Positions 19,247-30,300 of a stretch of 64,000 bases of DNA are shown piece by piece (position 1 is the stretch's first letter; every line of letters begins with the position of its first letter). Position numbers and translations under genes: made by a program. Source of the DNA: Tritrichomonas musculus (taxonomy: Eukaryota > Parabasalia > Tritrichomonadida > Tritrichomonadidae); NCBI GenBank assembly GCA_039105265.1, contig JAPFFF010000060.1, positions 620,001-684,000 on the forward strand, in the 5' to 3' direction. The notes under the pieces are model-generated. The model was not told the DNA's origin and searched no databases. It was given only the letters and a program-made list of their open reading frames with translations.

Positions 19247-20431
19247 TTAGTTCTTTATCAAAATATTTGTGATTCGAATTATTTTGATTTTGATTTCTTC
19301 TTCCTTCTCTTTTAATAAAAGGTTGAAAAGTTCGTTATATTTATAGAGGCTCAAAGAGAAGAAACCATGTTCTTTGATGGTTTCTGGTTCGAAATAATAG
19401 TAATTATGATATTTTATGCAATTACAAATAATCGTTTCGTTTCGTTTTGGATCTTTTTCTTCTTGAAACAGAAAATTATTTTGAATGTAGTCAGCAAAAT
19501 CGTTGTGATGGCATTTAATTGATTCAATAAGGCATCTCAAATATTCGATTAAGTCTTCTTCATTTTTGTTATCTAATTTTGGTGGACAAACGTTCTTCGT
19601 TTCAAGAATATGAATCAGTGCTGCATTTTTTGAATGAATCGCATAAAGCCACAGTGATGCTGTCAATTTAACTCCTTTCTTCATCAAATATCTGAAAATT
19701 TTAATTGATCCAAAGAAAGCTGAATATTCAATCAGCGTCGTATCCTTTCCTTCGAGTAAGAATGAATTGGTCTCAAAAATTGATGGTGTAATTTGGCGTG
19801 AAAGTGAACAGTTACTGCGAGTCAAATATGAAACAAACTCTCTAACTGAATCGTTTCGTATCATTGAGCAAATCTGTGAGTCATTCTCACCTTCTTCGCG
19901 TTTCATGTCATAGCTGTCAAAAATGTTTGATGACTCATTTAAAAGTTCGTTTTTAACGGATTTCATTTTTTCTTCTCCTAAAAATTGTTCAAGTTCTGGA
20001 TAGAAAAAGTGACAGTAACGGTAACCGTTAGGTTCATATTTATTCATCATATACTCACAAATCTTATCCGTCTTTTTTATGATGCCTTTCGTCAATAGAA
20101 AATGAACGAGTAATTTGTTGCCTTTAAAAATATTGAAGATTTCGTCATTTGACAAGGTCTGTTTGATTTGGTGCTTATAATGAAGAAGAAGTTGTTTAGT
20201 TCTGGTAATGAAATTTATATGGCGGTGGTGTTCGTCATTGATATTTTTGATAATTCGCAAAAAGTCTTCGACGTTTTCAAAAGTTCCATCTTTGTCTTGC
20301 TGCTTGAAATACGGAGAGAATCTTTCAAAACATTCTTCATTCACTGTGTCATCGAAATTCTCACCTGAATTTTCAAGAAATTCTAGAATGGCAGCGTAAA
20401 GCTTTTTCTTATCAGCGATATAGCTTTCCAT
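19247..20431 (-). CDS. DUF3447 ankyrin-type protein, second copy
   Basis: ATG at 20429-20431 (MESYIADKKKLYAAILEFL) is preferred over the upstream ATG at 20476, because it matches the conserved opening of the paralogue at 17397. The 394-residue frame has the DUF3447 block around 225-325: TTLIEYSAFFGSIKIFRYL, SLWLYAIHSKNAALIHILE, IESIKCHHNDFADYIQNN. It ends at 19247 with a Lys/Ile-rich tail, after which ankyrin and LRR pieces continue in other frames. Base composition is slightly higher in GC than the sister copy. It is expected to be a cytosolic scaffold; no catalytic motif is present. Confidence 0.75.
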   Translation of the reverse strand: MESYIADKKKLYAAILEFLENSGENFDDTVNEECFERFSPYFKQQDKDGTFENVEDFLRIIKNINDEHHRHINFITRTKQLLLHYKHQIKQTLSNDEIFNIFKGNKLLVHFLLTKGIIKKTDKICEYMMNKYEPNGYRYCHFFYPELEQFLGEEKMKSVKNELLNESSNIFDSYDMKREEGENDSQICSMIRNDSVREFVSYLTRSNCSLSRQITPSIFETNSFLLEGKDTTLIEYSAFFGSIKIFRYLMKKGVKLTASLWLYAIHSKNAALIHILETKNVCPPKLDNKNEEDLIEYLRCLIESIKCHHNDFADYIQNNFLFQEEKDPKRNETIICNCIKYHNYYYFEPETIKEHGFFSLSLYKYNELFNLLLKEKEEEIKIKIIRITNILIKN

Positions 20432-20476
20432 TTTTTGCAAAAGAAATAAAATAAGAAAATGTAATTTTAAAAGCAT

Positions 20477-20692
20477 ATTGAAAAAGTTTTATATAATTGC
20501 TCAGAAAAATAATTTTGACAAAACTTTTTCACTTGAAAAAATGATCGTTTGCTTTGAAATTGCCAATTTCGCTGATTATTTGGAAATCATAAGTTTTTTT
20601 TAAAAAATATTTTCTCGTAATAAGCTAACTTTCTTTTTACAAATTTAGCTCATAATGACCGAATAATCCGGTTGCATTACCAAACCAATTAA
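20477..20692. other. Upstream intergenic
   Basis: AT-rich 5' flank of the DUF3447 gene. No clear Inr was found. Confidence 0.35.
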
Positions 20693-20822
20693 TTAATAAT
20701 ATATCTAAATATTTTGGACTGATACTTGATAAACTGCAAAATATCCCTTTCATACATACAAGTTATATTAATTATCTATCTTTTTTGACTCTCAGTGTCC
20801 TTTTTTTAATTAAAATTTATTA
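20693..20822 (+). repeat. Upstream repeat U, copy 2
   Basis: Partner of 17458-17588, same orientation, similar over its full length with scattered substitutions. It lies about 260 bp upstream of the preferred start of the DUF3447 gene, against about 60 bp for copy 1. Confidence 0.75.
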
Positions 20823-20972
20823 ATGATTTACAATTTATTCCATTATATAAATCTTTAACTTAATTGGTCTTTGAAATGGTATTGAATATATTTAAAAACT
20901 ATTTATCATTATTTTCTAATATAATAATACAATATGAAATTTAATTCAGTAATAATTTAAAAATTGAAGTTT

Positions 20973-23438
20973 TTAATAAGATGGAATTTTATCTTTATGA
21001 TGTTTGATCAATGATTTAACTTCATAAAGTTCTGATTCTGACAAATCAACTAAATTGTAGTTGTTTCTTTCTATTTCATTAATTATCTCATCAAAGTTTG
21101 GCCGATCTTTTGCCTCAAAGTTCCAGCACCTGTCAATCAGCTGGCGAGAAAACACAGAGAAAGAAGAAGGAATTGATGCTTTCTTGCCACTCAATTTATC
21201 ACTTAATTTAACTTTTGGCATTTCACCTCCACTTAAAATGAAGTACAAAAGCACTCCAAAAGAGTAAACATCAACTTTTTCGTCATAATTTGAGCATTCA
21301 TCGATGATTTCAGGAGCCATAAATTTCTGTGTTCCAATTCCACAAGTCATTGACTGGTCATCTGGGCTCATCAACTTTGAAATGCCAAAGTCACTAATTT
21401 TGATTGTTCCTTCTTTAGTGATGAGAATGTTTGTAGGCTTCAGATCACGGTGAATAACATGATTGAAATGAACGTATTTCATTCCTTCTGCAATTTGATA
21501 AATGCTGAAAACAAGGTCAACGTTTGTGAGCTTCTTTTCAATGATAGCTTCTTCAAGCGAAAGTGGGCAAAACTCGAGAAGAATTGAAGGTGAATTTGTT
21601 TCATCCCCTAAAAAAATTCCATATGCTTTCACAATGTTTGGATGAAGAAGTATGTTGATAATTTCATATTCTGCCAGAAATTGCTTGAAATCTTCGTGTG
21701 TTGCATTGACTTTCATGACTTTTAGAGCATAAATTTCCTTCTTTGTAACTTTGTAAACTTTACCAAAGTTTCCTGAATTAATTTTTTCGAGCTTTTCAAG
21801 GTTGAGAATTGTTTCACTATCAAGAATTTTGATTCTGTTTTTGAGCATTTGCAACATATGAGAAGTATTATCTTCTGTTTTTTCTTTTCTATCACCAGTT
21901 TCTTGCACATGATGAAGCTCTAGTGATTGAATTTCTTTATTTTTATTAGCAATTTTGCATTCAAATTCTTTTGTGAGAGTCTTAATTTGTTCTTCATATG
22001 AATTTTTCTGATTTTTAATTATTTCTTCATATTCTTCTTGTTGCCTTTTAATCTTATCTTCATATAAATCTTGAGACTCTTTAATTTGTTTTTCATATTC
22101 TTCTTGTTGCCTTTTAATCTTATCTTCATATAAATCTTGAATGTCTTTAATTCGTTTTTCATATTCTTCTTGTTGTTTTTTTATTAGCTCTTCTTGTTGT
22201 TCTTTTTGAATATTAATTATTTCTTCATACTCTTCTTGTTGTTTTGCAATTCTAACTTCATATTCTTCTTTGAGCATCTTAATTTCTTCATTGTCGCTTT
22301 TATCTGATTTTGTTTCTAAAGAACCAACATCTTCATGTCTTCGTATTAATTTACTTACATCAACACGCCTATTTGGAATATTTTCTGGTATATAGTTCTT
22401 AAAATAAGCACTAGTAAAAGTGCCGGTGATACAAAATGAAACACCTGTGATTGCTGTTTCAATTGGTTCATATTGTGTTGGTGCTTTTATATCAATAAGT
22501 AAGGCACCATTGTAGTTACTTCCACATGTAAAAATCTTACCATCAGAACTTTGGAAAATAGAATGAACAGTTCCTGCATAGGCTGAAATGATTTTTTTAT
22601 CTCGAAGAGATAAAACTTCAGTGAATTCATAAACCTTTTTTATATTTTGTCCAAGCCCAAGTTCTCCATTTGTATTTATACCATAAACAAAAACATGCTC
22701 ATCCTTAGTTACAGCTATGCAATGACGGAATGTTCCAGAAATGCAAATAACTTCTTTTCCTTTCAATTCTGGAACTTCGCTGAATGAAAGAGTTTTATTT
22801 TCTAATGCCCAAAAAAGTTTTCCTGTTGATCCAAGTGCATAAATGAAATTATTGCACCAAGCAACACTTGTCGCTGCTTCAAAATTTGGAAGAAAAGTTG
22901 GTTCAATCTTTTTGTTAGCAAAATCGCAAGTTGAATTATCAATATACAAAATTGCCCCTTCTTCATCTATGGCAGCACAAGAAACTCCAGAAAAGAGTGC
23001 AATTGGGACTCTGTCGCCAATATCTAAAATAATTGGAAATTGGGTTTTTACATATAAACTAGCATATGCTAACATTTTATGATTACTATCATTTTTATCA
23101 GCTATCATGTAAAATGTATGAATAGAACTTGAAACAGCAGATATTACGGAGCAGGGACGGTTGTTAATATCTCTGAGTTCGATTTTTGTGAATTGTTCAG
23201 CATATGGTTTAGGAAATGAATTACTAATTACACCTTCATTATTAAGACCAATCCCATATGCATTTCCATCATTGGTAACAACGATTGTATTATGATTACC
23301 TAAAGAATAAGAAATAATTGTGGAAACGTTAAAGCTGGATTTGGCAGGAGGATAAACAACTTGAACTCTATCAAGAAAGTTTATGCTTTCATTGAGACAG
23401 CAGTAGATATTATTACCGCATATTTCTAAAGATTGCAT
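20973..23438 (-). CDS. RCC1-like, coiled-coil protein kinase
   Basis: This 821-residue protein has three parts. Residues 1-345 are RCC1-like propeller repeats (GNHNTIVVTNDGNAYGIGLN, GTFRHCIAVTKDEHVFVYG, YAGTVHSIFQSSDGKIFTCG). Residues about 385-520 are a long coiled coil built from EEYEKxIKxxQDLYEDKIKRQQ-type heptads, repeated at DNA level near 22020-22150. Residues 545-800 are a complete Ser/Thr kinase: SGNFGKV 555-561, lysine ALK K573, HRDLKPTN from 663, DFG 683-685, APE near 708. All catalytic residues are present, so an active enzyme is expected. The combination recalls RCC1-containing NEK kinases, but the kinase looks TKL-like, so orthology is not claimed. Probable role in signalling or scaffolding through the coil; cytoplasmic. 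Confidence 0.85.
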   Translation of the reverse strand: MQSLEICGNNIYCCLNESINFLDRVQVVYPPAKSSFNVSTIISYSLGNHNTIVVTNDGNAYGIGLNNEGVISNSFPKPYAEQFTKIELRDINNRPCSVISAVSSSIHTFYMIADKNDSNHKMLAYASLYVKTQFPIILDIGDRVPIALFSGVSCAAIDEEGAILYIDNSTCDFANKKIEPTFLPNFEAATSVAWCNNFIYALGSTGKLFWALENKTLSFSEVPELKGKEVICISGTFRHCIAVTKDEHVFVYGINTNGELGLGQNIKKVYEFTEVLSLRDKKIISAYAGTVHSIFQSSDGKIFTCGSNYNGALLIDIKAPTQYEPIETAITGVSFCITGTFTSAYFKNYIPENIPNRRVDVSKLIRRHEDVGSLETKSDKSDNEEIKMLKEEYEVRIAKQQEEYEEIINIQKEQQEELIKKQQEEYEKRIKDIQDLYEDKIKRQQEEYEKQIKESQDLYEDKIKRQQEEYEEIIKNQKNSYEEQIKTLTKEFECKIANKNKEIQSLELHHVQETGDRKEKTEDNTSHMLQMLKNRIKILDSETILNLEKLEKINSGNFGKVYKVTKKEIYALKVMKVNATHEDFKQFLAEYEIINILLHPNIVKAYGIFLGDETNSPSILLEFCPLSLEEAIIEKKLTNVDLVFSIYQIAEGMKYVHFNHVIHRDLKPTNILITKEGTIKISDFGISKLMSPDDQSMTCGIGTQKFMAPEIIDECSNYDEKVDVYSFGVLLYFILSGGEMPKVKLSDKLSGKKASIPSSFSVFSRQLIDRCWNFEAKDRPNFDEIINEIERNNYNLVDLSESELYEVKSLIKHHKDKIPSY

Positions 23439-23512
23439 CTCACCAAAATTATTTTATGGAAATTTCCAAAAATTTTGATTTGTAAACTATTCAAAATATT
23501 GTATTACAAAAT

Positions 23513-25768
23513 ATGGACAAACAAAATATCAGAAGCAATGATAACAAAAAGGTTCAATTAGACGATATTATTGTGGATGCTATTGGTTCCATCTCCATCT
23601 CCATTATAATTGGAGAACTATTATTTTTATCTATTTATATTAATTAATTAGCATTTTCAGGCATTTCTTTTTTAACATTCAATTTCATGCTTTATGAATG
23701 GATTTCACTATTTACAAAATCGCCAATTCACATGATTATATCAATTTTTTCAAATTTCTCTGATTTTGGAATATTTTTTGTTTTATTTCTTCTATTATAT
23801 TACTGTATCTGCGATTACATACCAATGGTCAAAAACTCTTTCAGTTTATTCAAGGATGGTATCGATGAATATTTTTTTAAAAAAATAAAAAATATCGTAG
23901 AAAATCGATCAGAATATTATTGTAATGATCTTTCAGTCCTCATTGTCGGATCAACTCTATTTATATCTACAGCAGCACTAGTTATTATAATTTTAAATTT
24001 GTTGATAAAATTTTTTACTTTTTATGTCATAATATATATGGAGTGTTTTATTTTATTATCAATGTCAATCAAAGTCAATAAAAATATGATTAAATCACAT
24101 AAAAAATCAAAACCAGACATCAATTTCAATGATATGAGAAAGAGACGTAATAAAGTTCAAATATTAGGGAGATATGATTATTTAGAAAAAGAAAAATTTG
24201 AATTTCCAAGATTGAATGAAATGCTTTATCAATCAAGGAAAACGCAAATATTTTGTAAAAATAATATTATCAATAGAATTATCATTATTATCATCTTATT
24301 TGGCTTACAATTGTATTCAATCATAATGCCATTTGCTGAAGGCTCGATATCGATTTTTGAATTCATCATTTTTTTGACAGTTAAAATGATTTTTTGTGAA
24401 AAAATTCTTGCATTCAATTTGATCGACATTGTTCTTAATCGGAAGAAAGTGATGAAATTAATGAAAAAGAAAAACGTTAGAGTTATTTTTTGGATAACTC
24501 TCACATGTTACATTTTTCTATTCATTTCATTCATCATCATATTTTGTATTACGAGAAGATCAATTTATGCAACAGTCGATAGGTCAAGATATTATGAAAA
24601 CGAAGGAACATGGTACAAATATGATGAGAATTTCACAATGAATCCAGAACCATTTTGTTATGGGAAATCATTAAATGATGGAACTCTTCAAACAGCTGAT
24701 TTTGCGATGATGACAACTCTACCGAGATTATATGGCATCAATGAAGAAGGACGTTGTTATATCAAACCATCCAAACGAGGTTTATTCAATTCGACGATGA
24801 AATACATCTTTGGCAGAGAATACGAGAAAGACAACATTCGAATTTTTTGTAAGAAAATATTTCATGATCCAATCCTCATCATCACATCAGATAAAATATT
24901 AGAATCGACGATGAAACATTTCTCAGCCACAAATATTACGAAGATTGAAGCGCAATTCAACATCACCAACAAGAATTATTTCAATGAACAACGAATTGAA
25001 AGCATTAAGAATGAAGTAGTTCGAGCACTTTATGACAAATAGGCAGAATGCGTTAATAAACAAGGAGAAGGCAAATGTCATTTAGAATGGGAATATTTTA
25101 ATGAAATTTATTGGATAAAAGAACATTCGGACGACTATGAACCAATTGATTTATTTAAAAGATATCAGATTCAACTTGACGAGTCTATAACAATTCAGCC
25201 ATCATTCATCACAGATAAAGGCAAATATATTGGAAGCACTCATTACATTGTTGGAGGATCATATGAAGATCGTTTTGGTATTGGACTGTTCATTGAAACA
25301 ATTTGCCAAAAATACATTTCATTGATGCTAGAAAACATTTTACCATTTTATTCATTTATCAGACATTTTAAGGAAGATAATTTTATTGGAATTGAACGAT
25401 TTAATCGACACATTTTCTATTTTGATTTTTCATTTCTTGAAAACCTTTTGACACAATTCAATTTCACAGAGAGTTCTTTATTTTTTGTTGGCGATTCGAT
25501 CAGCGGAGAAGAATTCAAAGAGCTTTCGTGTATTAATGACATCCAATGTATCACATTTGAAATGCCTGACGTTGAGAACAATCATCATCTTTATAGAGGA
25601 AGAACATCAGTCATCATGAGCATTTATTATGATAACATGTATTTCAAATCTAAAGAAAAAAAAATAAAAATAAAGATAAAAATAAATTTTAAGGATGGAA
25701 TTCTCCCAAAAGGACGGACTATTTCAAATGTCTATGAAACTGCATGCATGACATCTATAGTATGTTAA
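23513..25768 (+). pseudogene. Multi-pass membrane protein with lipase-like C-terminal domain, two in-frame stops
   Basis: One reading frame is protein-like from ATG 23513 to TAA 25766-25768 but contains TAA at 23645-23647 and TAG at 25040-25042. The N-terminal 270 or so residues hold about six hydrophobic segments. A soluble region follows with FCYGKSLNDGTLQTADFAMM and ITSDKILESTMKHFS. After the TAG the frame reads YIVGGSYEDRFGIGLFIE and later SSLFFVGDSISGEEF, a GxSxG-like nucleophile elbow as in class 3 lipases. Trichomonads have membrane-anchored lipase-like families, so a lipid hydrolase role is a reasonable but unproven guess. The frame is otherwise undamaged around both stops, which suggests recent inactivation. 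A product from ATG 23687 to 25042 (451 residues) would be possible but lacks the putative catalytic part. Confidence 0.6.
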
Positions 25769-27293
25769 GAAAAACGGAAATAGGTTCCTCATTGTAAGCA
25801 AATCCTTACACAATATAAAAATAATTCCAATGCATTCAATCACTCAATTGAATCCTATCTTCAACATTATGGATATTATTAATCAACTTTTTGTTTATGT
25901 TTATTAAAATTATTATTCAATAATAATATTGAGTTTTTTGTCGACATTGACACAAATTACAACTAAATATAAATAAGCAAAAATAGCTCCAATTAATTGG
26001 TAAATTTTACCTTGAGTTACATGTCCAAAAAAAAAAAAAAAAGTAATGATCAATATGCGAAGTCTTTATTACAATGACAAAATGTAATACTTAAAATCAC
26101 TTTTTTATATATATCATTTAATTTTCTTTCAAGAATAAGAATATTTTCACCTGAATTGACTTCTTCAAAAAAAAAATCACAATAATATCTTGAATATTCT
26201 TCATTTTTTTCAAGTATTCTTGAGAACTCATAATTTTTACTAAATACAGCCGTTTAGGAAATGGAATTTGTTTTTTGGGAAATAAAATTGTTTTTTTAGT
26301 AAATAGATTAGCAACGATCATTTTACATTCAATTTTCAATATAACATAATACGATTTTTTTAGAGAACAAAGGAGTATAAACCTTATTTTATTATTACAA
26401 ATAGTTATATATCTAATAATAAATATAACTATGATGATTAATTTAATAAAGAATGTTCTAAGATACATAAAATATTAGATTTTCATAAAATTTTATTTTT
26501 ATAATTAAAAAGCTGATGTGTGCTTAATTAAACATCATAAAATATTCATTTTTTTAAGTTTTGCTAATATTTATTGAAAAAATAAGAATTAGATAAAATT
26601 AGAAGAAAAAATGGAACAACAAGGCAAACAAGCATAATAATAAATTATAAAATGTTCAAATATGAAAGTGTAATATATCTGTTTTTTTAAAATAGGTAAT
26701 ATTAGTATTAAACTTAAAAAAAAATCTAGAACTGTTCTCATTCACTTGGAAAAATTATCAGATATAATGATAAAAAAAGTTTTATAGTCACATCAACATG
26801 AAAATATGAGCAAACGGCAAAGAAGAAAAATTGTTGAAATATTTGAAGTTTTCTAAAAAATTGATGTAAAGGCTTAATTCTTCTTTCACAATCTGAAATA
26901 CCGATATACATTCATTTGAAACAAGATTTTTTTGAAATTTTTCTTCTTATGCATAGAAATATCATATCTGAACTTTTAAAAAAATTTTTAGAATTGAATA
27001 CAAAATGATCGTTGCAAATTATTTTCCTAAAAAAAAATTTTATTTCCTAAACGGCTGTACTTTTATATTTATGAATATTTTTCTAACTTAGATGTAAGTT
27101 TATTGATGTTTTTTTTAAAGGAAAAAATAAACGGAAGAATTTTTACAGCGTTTTCAAGATGAGTATAGAAAATTGTGGGACTTTCGTTATTTTTCACTCA
27201 AAAAATTGCATAAAGCCGTTTATTTCAATATAACATTGAAAATAATTGTGAAAATTATTTTGCATTTTGTAATATTACAATTATTGAATAAAC
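25769..27293. other. Long AT-rich intergenic region
   Basis: About 1.5 kb without a recognisable gene. It holds an inverted repeat (separate entry), poly-A near 26030 and a CTAACTTAG word near 27085. Frames such as 26118-26468 minus are Ile/Lys-rich and consistent with AT bias only. Confidence 0.5.
26242..27060. repeat. Imperfect inverted repeat, arms of 75-95 bp about 650 bp apart
   Basis: Positions 26242-26336 read in reverse match 26986-27060 with indels. Exactly shared words include AAAATGATCGTTGC and TTTCCTAAACGGCTGTA. The arms could be terminal repeats of a small non-autonomous element or remnants of an inverted duplication; the interior shows no gene. Confidence 0.6.
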
Positions 27294-27298
27294 TCATT
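27294..27298 (+). promoter_or_regulatory. Candidate Inr (TCATT)
   Basis: TCATT lies 18 bases before the ATG of the giant kinase gene and fits the TCA-Py-T/A initiator. Weak by itself. Confidence 0.4.
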
Positions 27299-27315
27299 GA
27301 ATTTAAAAAAAGATA

Positions 27316-30300
27316 ATGGATAATAATGAAAATGTCATAGATCCAAAAGATTTTTCAATGGATAAAATCTTGCAGATAGAAGATGCCATATTTTATAAGT
27401 GTGTTGGATTAAAAGCAGATACCAAATATCTCTATGAATCTTTTACAAAAAGATTAGACACGCTATCAAGAGAAGAACGTCGAGATTTGCGCAGATGTAT
27501 TCAAATAGCATCAAAACTAAATCACCCTTCTATTTTGAAGTTCTTCGGATACAATATTAAAAAATTCCAATTAGGTATCTTTTACGAATACACTTCGGAA
27601 AACACCTTAAACAAAGCGATTGAGCCAGAAAAGGATAAGAACGTTCATTTTGAAAGCAATTGGAATGATACAAAAATATTAATTAATTTGTACGGAATTG
27701 CATCAGGAATGTCATATTTGCACAAACATAACATCATGCATCGTGATTTAACTCCAGAAAACATATCTCTTGATAAGAACAACTATCCCAAAATTTATAA
27801 TTTTCACATTTCTAAAGAAATAACTGCAAATTCAAAAAAAGATATCAAAATTAAAGGAACAGCTCAATATTTAGCACCAGAAACAATAACCTCGCTTGAA
27901 TACAGTGAAAAAAGTGACGTTTACGCTTATTCATTAATTGCATATGAAATGTTAAGTAAAAAAAGAGTTTCAAAAGGCAAACGTCCCCTTATTATTAGCG
28001 AAGAATTTATTCCAAAATGCTACAAAGAACTGATTGAACGGTGTTGGTCAGAAAATCCAAATGACCGTCCCACTTTTTCAGAGATACTGACCGAATTACG
28101 AACAAATAAAGAATTCATCACTGAATCCATTGATTCTGATGAATATCAGCATTATATCGAGCTAATTGATGAATATAACGCAACATTTGAACCACAAAAC
28201 CTTCACCAATTAGATGAGGGCTTTGATCTCCTCCGCAAGAAAGACTTGTCTGGCCGATTAGATAGTGATCTTGGCTTTTTGATAGATCCAAAAGAATTCA
28301 CATTGAAAGACTTTTTTTTGATTGTAAAATTGTCATCTTCTGATATTTATAACTCATACAAAGTTCAGAAGAAAAATACAAATGATATTTTTTTCCGTGC
28401 AAGAGTTTACTCATTTGAAATCAGATTCTTCTTGAGAGACCAAATTGTTGATTTTTGCAGAGAAATGAACATCATGCTGCAGCTGAATCATCCATCAATT
28501 TTGAAGATTACTGGCATCAGTTTTGAAGATTTTAATGAAATTCCAAAGCCAGTTGTTATATTTCAGAATCTTAATTGGACTCTTGCTGAAATGATTGAAT
28601 CAAAATATACATCATGGGATGAAACTAAGATATTGATTAATATTTATGGAATTGCAGCTGGAATGTCATATTTGCATCAGCACAATATTGTTCATCGAGA
28701 TTTGAAAACAGAAAACATTTATCTTGATGAATCAAAATATCCAAGAATTAGCGGATTTCATCTTTCGAAAGAAATCAAAAGGGACGAAGATAAAATAAGT
28801 CAACATTTGAAAGGTACACCAGCATATATTTCACCAGAAACATATACGAAACATATATATGATGAGAAGAGTGATGTTTATTCATATTCATTCATTATTT
28901 ATGAACTTATTTCTAATCATCGTGCATTTGATAAAAGTCGAAGTATTGAAGAACATTATAAATATATTGTTGAAGAACATCAACGACCAAATATTAGTGA
29001 TAACATTCCAGATTGTTATCGAACACTTATTGAACGATGTTGGTCAGAAGATCCAAACGAACGACCAACATTTTCAGATATTTTGATAGAACTTCGAACG
29101 AATCCAGAATTCATCAATGATTCTATTGATTCAACTGAATATGAACAATACATTAAACAAATTGATGATTATCCTACAACATTTGAACCAAATAAAAGAA
29201 ACAGTAAACTTGATGAAATAATTAAGACCAGTCTTTCCACATTCAATAATGTTATTGTTAACTTTCCAACCGAAAGCATTTATTCAACTAATACCACAAA
29301 TATTCCATTGAGAAATGAATATTTTGATATGAAAGATTTTGAATATATATCAGAAGAAGATGAAAAAGAAGAAGAGGAAGAAGAATATGATGATATGGAA
29401 GAAGATGCTATTGATGAAAAAGCAATCAACCAATCGAAACTTTGTTTTCGTATTAGAAAGGTGCGAAATATTTCGACAGGTAAATTTTACATACTAAAAG
29501 AACATGCCAAAAACAGAGCATTTTTATACAAGCATGATGTTATCAATTTCTTTAGTTCACTGAAAATTATACTACAATTGAATCATCCATCTATATTGAA
29601 ATTTATTGGATTTTACCCGACTGGATTCAAAATACTCCCAACTGTTATCTCTGAATATGCACCAAACGGGACTTTAGATAAAATGGTTGATAATGAATCA
29701 AATCATGAATGGAATAATACTAAAATATTGATTAATATTTATGGAATTGCAGCTGGAATGTCATATTTGCATCAGCACAATATTGTTCATCGAGATTTGA
29801 AAACAGAAAACATTTATCTTGATGAATCAAAATATCCAAGAATTAGCGGATTTCATCTTTCGAAAGAAATCAAAAGAGATGGAGATAAAATAAGTCAACA
29901 TTTGAAAGGTACACCAGCATATATTTCACCAGAAACATATACGAAACATATATATGATGAGAAGAGTGATGTTTATTCATATTCATTCATTATTTATGAA
30001 CTTATTTCTAATCATCGTGCATTTGATAAAAGTCGAAGTATTGAAGAACATTATAAATATATTGTTGAAGAACATCAACGACCAAATATTAGTGATAACA
30101 TTCCAGATTGTTATCGAACACTTATTGAACGATGTTGGTCAGAAGATCCAAACGAACGACCAACATTTTCAGATATTTTAATAGAACTTCGAACGAATCC
30201 AGAATTCATCAATGATTCTATTGATTCAACTGAATATGAACAATACATTAAACAAATTGATGAATATCCTGCAACATTTGAACCACAAAATATTCACCAA

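Noticed and set aside
23513-25768. Reassigned stop codons (TAA and TAG as sense)
   Set aside because: Other intact genes in the window end at TAA, and TAG and TGA also act as ends; only this gene would need recoding, so mutation is simpler.
26118-26468. A 116-codon minus-strand frame
   Set aside because: Ile/Phe/Lys-rich composition follows AT bias; there is no motif, and it lies over one arm of an inverted repeat.
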